In this document: positions 43,445 through 50,878 of the stretch, piece by piece
Layout of the letters: each line of letters opens with the position of its first letter
Position numbering within the stretch: position 1 is the first letter of the stretch
Assembly: GCF_035481675.1 (NCBI RefSeq)
Contig: NZ_JAYJJW010000002.1
Location: 1 to 64,000 of the forward strand
Length of the DNA stretch: 64,000 bases
Reading direction: 5' to 3'
Source of the DNA: Alteriqipengyuania_B sp035481675
GTDB lineage: Bacteria > Pseudomonadota > Alphaproteobacteria > Sphingomonadales > Sphingomonadaceae
Made by a program: the position numbers and the translations under genes
Notes under the pieces: generated by a model
Databases searched by the model: none
Seen by the model: only the letters and a program-made list of their open reading frames with translations
Told to the model about the DNA's origin: nothing

Positions 43445-44814
43445 TTCACGTCTCCTTCACCGGGCAGCCCAAGCTCGAAATCGCTCACCGGGCGCATCGC
43501 CGGATCGGCCGCGTCGAACATCAGGGCGCCGTCGATCCACACCCGCTCGGGCCGCGAATAGACGGAGAAGGGGTTGCCGTTCCACAGCACCACGTCGGCC
43601 ATCTTTCCCGCTTCCAGGCTGCCGGTCATCGCCTCGATCCCCATCGCCTTGGCGGCGTTGTAGGTGATCCAGCGGATGCCTTCCGCATCGCTGATCTCGA
43701 TGCCCATGCGGTGCCCGTCGGTCATCGCCTTGGCAGCTTCCTGGTTCAGGCGCTGGATGCCGTTCGCATCGTCGGAGTGGATCACCACGCAGGCGCCCTG
43801 GTTATAGAGCAGGGCCGCGTTTTCCGGGATCCCGTCGAGCGATTCCATCTTGAAGCCCCACCAGTCGGCCCAGATGGCGCTGCAGACGTCGTTTTCGCGC
43901 AGCAGGTCGCCAATCTTGTAGGCTTCGACCGCATGGTGGAAGGCGCTGACGCGGTAGCCCGCTTCCTTGGCCATATCGAGCACCAGTGCCATTTCGTCGG
44001 CGCGGTAGCAATGGTTGTGGACGAGGATTTCGCCGTCGAGCACGCCGGCCAGCGTTTCCATCTCGAGATTGCGTTTCTCGCGCTTGCCCTCTGCCCATTC
44101 CTTGGCTGCGGCCCACTTGGCGCGGTTGGTGGCGAAATTGCCCATGCGGGTGGACGGCTGGCGGCCGCGGCTGCCGTAAACACGCTTGGGGTTTTCGCCG
44201 CATGCCATCTTGAAGCCGTAGGGCGCGCCGGGGAACTTCATTCCCTGCACCGTGCGGCTGGGCACGTTCTTCAACGTGACCGAGCGCCCGCCCATGAGGT
44301 TGGCGGAGCCGGGCAGGATCTGCATCGCGGTAACGCCGCCGTTGGCAAGCGCGCGGCTGAAGCCCGGGTCCTGCGGCCAGACCGAATGCTCGGCCCAGAC
44401 GTCGGCGGTGATGGGGGAGGTGGCCTCGTTCCCGTCGCTCTGCGCGGACACGCCGGGGCTGGGATAGACGCCGAGGTGCGAATGGATATCGATGATGCCG
44501 GGCGTCACAAATTTTCCCGCCCCGTCGATGCGGGTGTAGCCGGCCGGGATGGCAAGCGAAGCGTCGCCCACGGCCACAACCTCGCCATCGGCGAACAGGA
44601 CCGTCCCGCCATCGATCTGGTTGCCCGCCCCGTCGAGGATGGTTGCCCCCACGATCGCGGTCGGTGTGCCGGGATAGGCGGAATAGGTGCTGGCGAAAGG
44701 CACTTCGGCCGGCGCGTCTGCGGTTTCCGCCTCCTCGCCCGTTCCGGTCGTCGCGCATCCCGCCAGCGCGAATGCAGCCAGTGCCGCGAAGCCTGTCCTG
44801 AGGCCTGTGGTCAT
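43441..44814 (-). CDS. Amidohydrolase lipoprotein, imidazolonepropionase/prolidase-like
   Basis: 457 residues from ATG 44814 with GGGGGG before it. The signal peptide ends in a lipobox (FALAGC, Cys20). The metal-dependent amidohydrolase domain is intact: TPGIIDIHSHLG (His111, His113), a HNHCYR and FHH pair and the Asp in VIHSDDANG. Such secreted amidohydrolases cleave peptide or cyclic amide bonds; the substrate cannot be read here. It lies downstream of a POT peptide transporter, which points to peptide or dipeptide use, and overlaps a metal-less paralogue. Confidence 0.88.
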   Translation of the reverse strand: MTTGLRTGFAALAAFALAGCATTGTGEEAETADAPAEVPFASTYSAYPGTPTAIVGATILDGAGNQIDGGTVLFADGEVVAVGDASLAIPAGYTRIDGAGKFVTPGIIDIHSHLGVYPSPGVSAQSDGNEATSPITADVWAEHSVWPQDPGFSRALANGGVTAMQILPGSANLMGGRSVTLKNVPSRTVQGMKFPGAPYGFKMACGENPKRVYGSRGRQPSTRMGNFATNRAKWAAAKEWAEGKREKRNLEMETLAGVLDGEILVHNHCYRADEMALVLDMAKEAGYRVSAFHHAVEAYKIGDLLRENDVCSAIWADWWGFKMESLDGIPENAALLYNQGACVVIHSDDANGIQRLNQEAAKAMTDGHRMGIEISDAEGIRWITYNAAKAMGIEAMTGSLEAGKMADVVLWNGNPFSVYSRPERVWIDGALMFDAADPAMRPVSDFELGLPGEGDVK

Positions 44815-44850
44815 CAATCCCCCCATCGGAAATGTCGTTCGAGCAAATGG

Positions 44851-44880
44851 AAAGGGCGGGACTCTGCCGGACCCCGCCCC
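44851..44880 (-). terminator. Rho-independent terminator after the POT transporter gene
   Basis: On the minus strand GGGCGGG and CCCGCCC pair across an 12-base loop and are followed by TTT. It lies between the POT stop (44889) and the amidohydrolase start (44814), so it would separate or attenuate the two units. Confidence 0.6.
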
Positions 44881-44888
44881 TTCACCAA

Positions 44889-46646
44889 TTAGTTCGGCTT
44901 GGTGGCCGGGTGGATGCCCGCGCCCTGCGGTTCGCCCGGACCTTCGGCCTGGCCTTCCAGGTCGTCGCCCACGTTGTCGTCTGCCAGCGTATCGAGATGC
45001 ATCAGCTTCTTGATGAAGGGGCTGACGACCATCACGCCGACACCGATCCCGATGGCCCACCAGCCGACCGAGGAGTAGACGTCGAGCACGACCTGCTTGC
45101 CCGCTTCTTCGCCCACGCCTTCTGCGCCGGTTGCTGCCGCGATCAGGCCGGCGGCGAAGTTGCCGGTGGCCGAAGCGAAGAACCACGTGCCCATGATGAG
45201 CGATGCGATCTGCGCCGGAGCCAGCCGGTTCATGGCCGACAGGCCGACCGGAGACAGGCACAATTCGCCGGTCGTGTGGAGCAGGTAGATCAGGAAGATG
45301 AAGATCACCGGCACCGGCACGTCGATGCCCACCGACTGCGCGCCCCAGACCAGGACCAGGAAGCCGAGCCCGACCTGGATAACGCCCAGGCCGAACTTGA
45401 ACGGGGTCGAAGGTTCGATGCCCTTGCGCCCCATCACGGTCCACAGCGTGGCGAACACCGGTGCCAGCAGGATGATGTAGATGGCGTTGATCGACTGGAA
45501 GACCGATGCCGGCACGCCGCCGCGGTCGACATGGCGATCGGTGAACAGGTTGAGGCTGGAGCCGGCCTGTTCGAACAGCGCCCAGAAGATGATCGACACG
45601 AAGATCAGGAACATCGCCGCGACGATCCGGTCGCGGTCATGGTCGGTCTTGGCGATCATCTGCAAGATCATCACGCTCAGCACGCCGCCTGCGCCGATCG
45701 TCGCGGGCAGCTGCCAGCCGGCATTGCCTTGCGAAACGAAGAACATCGACACGATCAGCAGGGCGCTGAGGCCGACGAACGAATAGAACGCAGCCGAAGG
45801 TGCGGCGTTGTAGTTTCCGTAAGGCAGCTGGAAGACCGCGATCGAAAGGACGTAGCAAACGAGCGCCGCGCCGAAGGTGCCGAGGAAGACGCCGACAGCG
45901 TCCTGGTTCTGGATGGCGATCCAGCACAATGCTACCATCAGCAGGCCGACGAGGTAGACGCTCATCTCCTTGCTCTTGGCCAGAGCCTTCGGCGGCTCGC
46001 CGCGGCCGAGAAGCAGGCCCTTCCCGAGCACGAAGACGACCAGGCCGGCGAGCATGCCGATACCTGCAAGACCGAAGCCATAGGCCCAGCCATAGGTTTC
46101 GCCAATATAGCCGCACAGCAGGGAGCCGATGGCCGCACCAAGGTTAATGCCCATGTAGAAGATGGTGTAGGCACCGTCACGCCGCACGTCGGTGCGGGGG
46201 TACAGCTGACCCACGATGACCGAGATGTTGGCCTTCAGGAAACCGGAGCCGACGATGATGAGCGCCAGCGCCAGCCAGAAAACGTAAATGACCGGATTAT
46301 CGGCATTGCCTGCTCCCGGCTCGCCTTCGAAGGCCATGAAGAAATGGCCCAGGGTCAGCAGGACCGCGCCGAACAGCACCGCCTTGCGTTGCCCCAGGTA
46401 CCGGTCGGCCAGATAGCCGCCGATCACCGGCGTGATGTAGACCAGTGCCGTGTAGGCACCGTAGATGATGCCCGCGTCGCTATCCGAAAACAGCCAGTGC
46501 TTGGTCAGGTAGAAAATCAGCAGGGCGCGCATGCCGTAGTAGGAGAAACGCTCCCACATCTCGGCGAAGAAGAGGACGAAAAGCCCCTTCGGATGCCCCA
46601 GGAAAGTGCCCGCCGAATCTCCGTGCGGTAGCGATTGCGATGCCAT
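44889..46646 (-). CDS. POT/PTR-family proton-dependent oligopeptide transporter
   Basis: 585 residues with 14 predicted transmembrane helices. The family motif FAEMWERFSYYG (ExxER) in helix 1 and the second motif ADRYLGQRKAVLFGA are present, with FYMGINLGA later. It would import di- and tripeptides with protons. Downstream secreted amidohydrolases fit a peptide-use cluster. A possible TTCACA-N16-TAGGGT promoter lies about 65-95 bases upstream, and a GAGGGAC ribosome site precedes the ATG. Confidence 0.93.
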   Translation of the reverse strand: MASQSLPHGDSAGTFLGHPKGLFVLFFAEMWERFSYYGMRALLIFYLTKHWLFSDSDAGIIYGAYTALVYITPVIGGYLADRYLGQRKAVLFGAVLLTLGHFFMAFEGEPGAGNADNPVIYVFWLALALIIVGSGFLKANISVIVGQLYPRTDVRRDGAYTIFYMGINLGAAIGSLLCGYIGETYGWAYGFGLAGIGMLAGLVVFVLGKGLLLGRGEPPKALAKSKEMSVYLVGLLMVALCWIAIQNQDAVGVFLGTFGAALVCYVLSIAVFQLPYGNYNAAPSAAFYSFVGLSALLIVSMFFVSQGNAGWQLPATIGAGGVLSVMILQMIAKTDHDRDRIVAAMFLIFVSIIFWALFEQAGSSLNLFTDRHVDRGGVPASVFQSINAIYIILLAPVFATLWTVMGRKGIEPSTPFKFGLGVIQVGLGFLVLVWGAQSVGIDVPVPVIFIFLIYLLHTTGELCLSPVGLSAMNRLAPAQIASLIMGTWFFASATGNFAAGLIAAATGAEGVGEEAGKQVVLDVYSSVGWWAIGIGVGVMVVSPFIKKLMHLDTLADDNVGDDLEGQAEGPGEPQGAGIHPATKPN

Positions 46647-46712
46647 CGAATAGTCCCTCTTGTCCCTGTCGGGTGCGGCCCTGTCCCGCGCCGTTCCCCG
46701 TGGAAAGCGCGC

Positions 46713-46740
46713 ACCCTAGCGGATGAATCGGCGCTGTGAA
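46713..46740 (-). promoter_or_regulatory. Possible promoter of the POT transporter gene
   Basis: Minus-strand TTCACA (46735-46740) and TAGGGT (46713-46718) are 16 bases apart, giving a leader of about 60 bases to the ATG at 46646. The -10 match is weak, so this is tentative. The 277-base gap to the next gene shows no other clear structure. Confidence 0.3.
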
Positions 46741-46923
46741 GCGACAAGTTGCAGACGAAACCGCCTTTCTATCACCTGAAGCAGCCGTCCTTGTGTCGCG
46801 ACGATGACGTGGGAACCCTTGACGCGCTGCGCCGTATTATGGCACTGAAACACCTTGCGGCCGGCGGATTGGGCCATGGTCGCGCAAGAAATCGGTCGGG
46901 TTATCGGCCGATCGGGGACCGAC

Positions 46924-47265
46924 ATGAACCAAGCCAACCGACCCGTATACCTGCGCCTGCGCGACCTGATCGCCGCCGCGATCATCGAAGGGCGCTACGA
47001 GGAGGGGGCGATGCTCCCGTCCGTCCGCGCCTTCGCGGCGGAGCAGGGGGCGAACCCACTGACAGTGGCCAAGGCCTACCAGCAGTTCCAGAACGACGGG
47101 CTGGTCGAGGTGCAGCGCGGGGTCGGCATGTTCGTGGTTTCGGGCGCGGCCAGCCGCCTGCGGGCGCGCGAGCGCGACGAGTTCCTGTCCGAGGAGTGGC
47201 CCGAAATCCGCGCGCGGATGGAACGGCTCGGCATCGCGGCCAGCGACCTGCTCGCCGATTGCTAA
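46924..47265 (+). CDS. Small GntR-family regulator (YtrA-like)
   Basis: 113 residues from ATG 46924, after GGGGAC. The GntR winged helix (about 8-75) has YLRLRDLIAAAI and LPSVRAFAAEQGANPLTVAKAYQQF, followed by a short helical C-terminus of about 40 residues with no effector domain. That is the YtrA subfamily, which normally controls ABC transporters; none is adjacent. It is divergent from the POT gene, so it may regulate that or itself. A start at 46876 would add 16 residues. Confidence 0.87.
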   Translation: MNQANRPVYLRLRDLIAAAIIEGRYEEGAMLPSVRAFAAEQGANPLTVAKAYQQFQNDGLVEVQRGVGMFVVSGAASRLRARERDEFLSEEWPEIRARMERLGIAASDLLADC

Positions 47266-47412
47266 TCGGCCCTGTCGCCTAATTTAACAATTCATGTTGC
47301 AAGGTTGCCCCGCGCGCCCGCGTCTGGCAAGGAAAGCCAGGGGCGCGGGATTCGACAGCCGCTTATAAACAAGCGAAAAAAGCGGTTTCGTGGTCAACTC
47401 AAGGGGTGTGAC

Positions 47413-47694
47413 ATGATCAGATCGGAACTCATCCAGGCCCTCGCCGACGACAACCCCGATTTGCGCCACGAGGAAGTCGAGCAGGTGGTCGAGCTGTTCT
47501 TCGACGAAATCAGCGCGCGGCTGGCCGAAGGCGGCCGGGTCGAATTGCGCGGCTTCGGTGCCTTTTCCACGCGCGAGCGCGAAGCCCGCAAGGGGCGCAA
47601 TCCGCGCACGGGCGAGGAAGTGGACGTCGCCGCCAAGCGCGTGCCGTTCTTCAAGCCCGGCAAGGACATGCGCGAACGCCTCAACCGCGACTGA
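47413..47694 (+). CDS. ihfB: Integration host factor subunit beta
   Basis: 93 residues, the normal size. Typical IHF/HU fold: MIRSELIQALA, the GRVELRGFGAFS core and the beta arm RKGRNPRTGEEV with the intercalating Pro. The IhfB subtype is indicated by ELFFDEI and the FKPGKDMRERLN ending. It bends DNA in replication, recombination and transcription together with IhfA, which is not in this window. Upstream 147 bases are AT-rich near 47280-47300, a likely promoter. Confidence 0.95.
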   Translation: MIRSELIQALADDNPDLRHEEVEQVVELFFDEISARLAEGGRVELRGFGAFSTREREARKGRNPRTGEEVDVAAKRVPFFKPGKDMRERLNRD

Positions 47695-47702
47695 CCGCGG
47701 TT
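47683..47702 (+). terminator. Inverted repeat across the ihfB stop codon
   Basis: AACCGCG (47683-47689) pairs with CGCGGTT (47696-47702) across a 6-base loop holding the TGA, followed by a short T/C run. It may end ihfB transcription before the tRNA gene; weak evidence. Confidence 0.35.
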
Positions 47703-47766
47703 TCCCGACTCTCTATCATTGCCATCGTTGTGGCGCCGCCGCAGCCGCGCTAGGCGCTGCGAAGCT

Positions 47767-47851
47767 GCGGGCGTGGCGGAATGGTAGACGCCGGGGACTT
47801 AAAATCCCCTGAGCCTTGCTCGTGTGGGTTCGAGTCCCACCGCCCGCACCA
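47767..47851 (+). tRNA. tRNA-Leu (anticodon TAA)
   Basis: An 85-base class II tRNA: acceptor GCGGGCG pairs with CGCCCGC, then A and an encoded CCA. The anticodon arm is GGGGA-CTTAAAA-TCCCC with anticodon TAA at 47800-47802 (reads UUA/UUG). The long variable arm (GAGCCTTGCTCG) and T arm (GGGTTCGAGTCCC) are as expected for Leu. Confidence 0.97.
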
Positions 47852-47898
47852 GTTTCAACAAGAGAAAACCATCCGGGGGATGGTTTTCCGTTGAAACT
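47851..47898. repeat. Long inverted repeat beginning at the tRNA-Leu 3' end
   Basis: Two nested arms: AGTTTCAAC (47851-47859) pairs with GTTGAAACT (47890-47898), and inside it GAAAACCATCC (47864-47874) pairs with GGATGGTTTTC (47878-47888) across GGG. The 20 paired bases form a strong hairpin. It may terminate the tRNA transcript, or be a repeated palindromic element or integration scar using the tRNA end. The remaining sequence up to 48113 holds only a 13-base direct repeat (TCCCGAGCGAAGC at 47898 and 47955). Confidence 0.7.
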
Positions 47899-48113
47899 CC
47901 CGAGCGAAGCGAAGGTGCGCCAAGCTTGATTTCGGCACCCTTATCGGCCCGAGTTCCCGAGCGAAGCTCAGCTCAGCCAACGAATCGCTGACTCCCGTCC
48001 GCACTGCACTACGTAATCCCCCCAAGCCCTCCCGCCGCCGCTTTTTAGCCAATCCGCGCCCACACCATCCCCCGTCGCCAATCTTCCGGCGATCAGGAAA
48101 CGGGGACGACAGA

Positions 48114-48758
48114 ATGGGGCAGGCCTGGCAGCCACCGATCATCGACGAGGGACAGGTCGCGGACCAGCACGGGGCCTCGCACGCCCATCGCCACGCTCCG
48201 CATCCCGAAGAACGCCGCGCCAAGCCGCGCCAGGCGATGCTGATCCGCAGCGCCAAGCTGGTCATCGGCGCGCGCGAATATCTCTGTGTCATCCGCGACG
48301 TTTCCGAAAAGGGCATCTCGCTGCGCGTCTTCCACGATATCCCTAAGACAGACACGCTGGAGCTGGTGCTCGGCAACGGGGACCGGTTCAAGCTGACGCC
48401 CGTCAGGCGCGAACCGATGCTGCTGGCATGCGAATTCGTGGGCAGGCCGGACGTCACCCGCATCGTGGAGGAGCCGAGCCGTTATCGCCGCCGGCAAACC
48501 CGGTTGGCGATCACGCTGCCGGTCACGGTCGAGGGCATCTTCGGCAGCGAGATGGCGCTCATCACCAATATCTCGCAGCAGGGCGCGCGGCTGGAATGCG
48601 AACGGCGATTGCCCGTCCACAGTCGCATCCGCATTGGCGCGCGGGTCCTGCCCGAGCTGGAGGCCAAGGTGTGCTGGTCGCACAGCCGGGCTGCGGGCGT
48701 GACGTTCGAGAACTATCTCCGCTTCGAGGAATTCGCCCAGCTCGTCGCCGCGATCTGA
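48114..48758 (+). CDS. Tandem PilZ-domain c-di-GMP-binding protein
   Basis: 214 residues. Two PilZ domains: the first (about 34-120) with RRAKPRQAM and DVSEKG; the second (about 122-212) with RYRRRQTR and NISQQGARLE. The RxxxR and (D/N)xSxxG elements needed to bind c-di-GMP are present in both. The N-terminal 33 residues are His-rich (HGASHAHRHAPH). It seems monocistronic. A role in adhesion, motility or polysaccharide control is likely but not shown. Confidence 0.9.
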   Translation: MGQAWQPPIIDEGQVADQHGASHAHRHAPHPEERRAKPRQAMLIRSAKLVIGAREYLCVIRDVSEKGISLRVFHDIPKTDTLELVLGNGDRFKLTPVRREPMLLACEFVGRPDVTRIVEEPSRYRRRQTRLAITLPVTVEGIFGSEMALITNISQQGARLECERRLPVHSRIRIGARVLPELEAKVCWSHSRAAGVTFENYLRFEEFAQLVAAI

Positions 48759-48837
48759 CCGTAGTTTAACCATTGGATAACCATTTTCCTTCACTCCCGA
48801 CCAAGACATCCGGACAGGTTGGCCAACGGGGGCAGGA

Positions 48838-50451
48838 ATGGCAGCGGAAACGCGCAAGAGCAGCGGTGAAATCGAAGTCGACGTGGCGATCGTGGGGGCC
48901 GGCCCCGCGGGGCTGACCGCCGGATACCTCCTCACCAAGGCCGGCAAGTCGGTCGCGATCATCGAGAAGGACGCGCATTACGTCGGCGGCATCAGCCGCA
49001 CCGTGGAGCACGACGGCTATCGCTTCGACATCGGCGGCCACCGCTTCTTCTCGAAAAGCCAGCAGGTCGTGGACCTGTGGGACGAAATCCTGCCCGATGA
49101 TTTCATCCAGCGCCCGCGGATGAGCCGCATCTATTACGAGGGCAAGTTCTACAGCTACCCGCTGCGCGCCTTCGAGGCGCTGCGCAACCTGGGCCTGTGG
49201 CGCTCGACTGCATGCATGGCGAGCTACCTCAGGTACAAGCTCTTCCCGATCAAGGACATCCGCAGTTTCGAGGACTGGACCACCAACCAGTTCGGCCACA
49301 AGCTCTATTCGATCTTCTTCAAGACTTACACCGAGAAGGTGTGGGGCATGCCGTGCGACGAAATGAGCGCGGACTGGGCGGCGCAGCGGATCAAGGGCCT
49401 GAGCCTGTGGAGCGCGGTGGTCGACGGTCTGAAGCGCAGCCTCGGCCTCAACAAGAAACCGAACGACGGGATGGGCGCCAAGACCCTGCTCGAAACCTTC
49501 CGCTATCCGCGCCAGGGCCCCGGCATGATGTGGGAAGCCGCGCGCGACAAGATCGTGGCGAGCGGCAAGGGCGAGGTCCTGATGGGCCACGCGCTCAAGC
49601 AGCTAGCCCATGTCGGCTCCGATGATGGCGAAGGCGGCTGGCGCATGACCGCCAGCGGTGCGGATGGCGAAACGATCATCCGCGCGAAACACGCGATCAG
49701 CAGCGCGCCGATGCGCGAGCTCGCCGCGCGCCTGCATCCGCTGCCCGACACGACGCTCAATGGCTCGAAGCTGAAATACCGCGACTTCCTAACCGTCGCG
49801 CTGATGGTGGAAGGCGAGGACCTGTTCCCCGACAACTGGATCTATATCCACGACAGCAAGGTGCAGGTCGGCCGGGTGCAGAACTTCCGCAGCTGGTCGC
49901 CCGAAATGGTGCCCGACGAGAAAATGGCCTGCGTCGGCCTCGAATATTTCTGTTTCGAGGGCGACGGCCTGTGGGACATGGACGACGGCGACCTCGTTGC
50001 GCTCGCGACAAGCGAGATGGACACGCTTGGCCTGCTCGACCCCAATAAGGTCAAGGGCGGCGCGGTGGTGCGGCAGGAAAAGGCCTATCCCGTCTATGAC
50101 GAGGATTATGCCGCGAACGTCGCCGCGATGCGCGGTGAGCTGGAGGACAAGTTCCCGACGCTGCACTTGGTGGGCCGCAACGGCATGCACCGCTACAACA
50201 ACCAGGACCACGCGATGATGACCGCGATGCTGACGGTGGAGAACATCCTCGCCGACCGCCGCGTGTACGACATCTGGTGCGTGAACGAGGATGCCGAGTA
50301 TCACGAGGCTGGCGACGAAGGCGCCGAAAAGGCTCTGCCGGCCAGAGAGAACGGACGCGAGACGGTGAGCGAGGACCAGGCCGCCGCACTCAATTCCATG
50401 CGCGACGTGCCGGAGCGGGTGAAGCCCGCTGCGGGCAGCAAGGCCGCCTGA
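48838..50451 (+). CDS. FAD-dependent amine oxidase/UDP-galactopyranose mutase-like enzyme
   Basis: 537 residues. N-terminal FAD-binding fold with VAIVGAGPAGLTAGYLL, then GGISRTVEHDGYRFDIGGHRFF, the pattern of protoporphyrinogen-oxidase-like and GLF-like flavoenzymes. A Trp-rich middle (KTYTEKVWGMPCDEM) resembles the UDP-galactopyranose-mutase-like group that accompanies glycan genes. The C-terminal 50 residues are a charged extension. It precedes GtrA by 10 bases, so a sugar or polyprenyl-linked substrate is likely. Confidence 0.85.
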   Translation: MAAETRKSSGEIEVDVAIVGAGPAGLTAGYLLTKAGKSVAIIEKDAHYVGGISRTVEHDGYRFDIGGHRFFSKSQQVVDLWDEILPDDFIQRPRMSRIYYEGKFYSYPLRAFEALRNLGLWRSTACMASYLRYKLFPIKDIRSFEDWTTNQFGHKLYSIFFKTYTEKVWGMPCDEMSADWAAQRIKGLSLWSAVVDGLKRSLGLNKKPNDGMGAKTLLETFRYPRQGPGMMWEAARDKIVASGKGEVLMGHALKQLAHVGSDDGEGGWRMTASGADGETIIRAKHAISSAPMRELAARLHPLPDTTLNGSKLKYRDFLTVALMVEGEDLFPDNWIYIHDSKVQVGRVQNFRSWSPEMVPDEKMACVGLEYFCFEGDGLWDMDDGDLVALATSEMDTLGLLDPNKVKGGAVVRQEKAYPVYDEDYAANVAAMRGELEDKFPTLHLVGRNGMHRYNNQDHAMMTAMLTVENILADRRVYDIWCVNEDAEYHEAGDEGAEKALPARENGRETVSEDQAAALNSMRDVPERVKPAAGSKAA

Positions 50452-50461
50452 CGCAATTGCC

Positions 50462-50878
50462 ATGGCGCCTCTCGTCCGCCGCCTGATCGACATCCGCTTC
50501 ACGCGCTACGTGCTGGCAAGCGTCGGCGCGCTGGCGGTCGACGTCGGCACGTTCCTCGCGTTGCTGGCCTTATCGGCCGCGCCTTGGGCCGCATCCGCGA
50601 CCGGCTATTCGCTCGGCATCCTGGCCCACTGGCTGCTGTCGAGCCGCACCGTGTTCGGCACCGACGTGGCGGACCGCGGACCTGCCCGCACGCGGCAAAA
50701 GGCGCTGTTCGTCTTCTCGGCGCTCGTCGGCCTCGCCCTCACCACCGCGATCGTGGCTGGCGGAGCGGCAGCGGGGATCGATCCGCGCGCCGCCAAGGTC
50801 GCGGCCATCGTGGTCAGTTTCTTCACCACCTGGCTGCTGCGCAACCATTTCGTCTTTCGCACCGCAGGCACGCCATGA
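50462..50878 (+). CDS. GtrA-family membrane protein
   Basis: 138 residues with four transmembrane helices and the GtrA signature (RYVLASVGALAVDVGTF, then NHFVFR at the end). GtrA proteins are thought to flip or handle undecaprenyl-linked sugars with a GtrB glycosyltransferase; no GtrB is present here. Its stop overlaps the start of the next gene (ATGA, 50875). Confidence 0.9.
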   Translation: MAPLVRRLIDIRFTRYVLASVGALAVDVGTFLALLALSAAPWAASATGYSLGILAHWLLSSRTVFGTDVADRGPARTRQKALFVFSALVGLALTTAIVAGGAAAGIDPRAAKVAAIVVSFFTTWLLRNHFVFRTAGTP

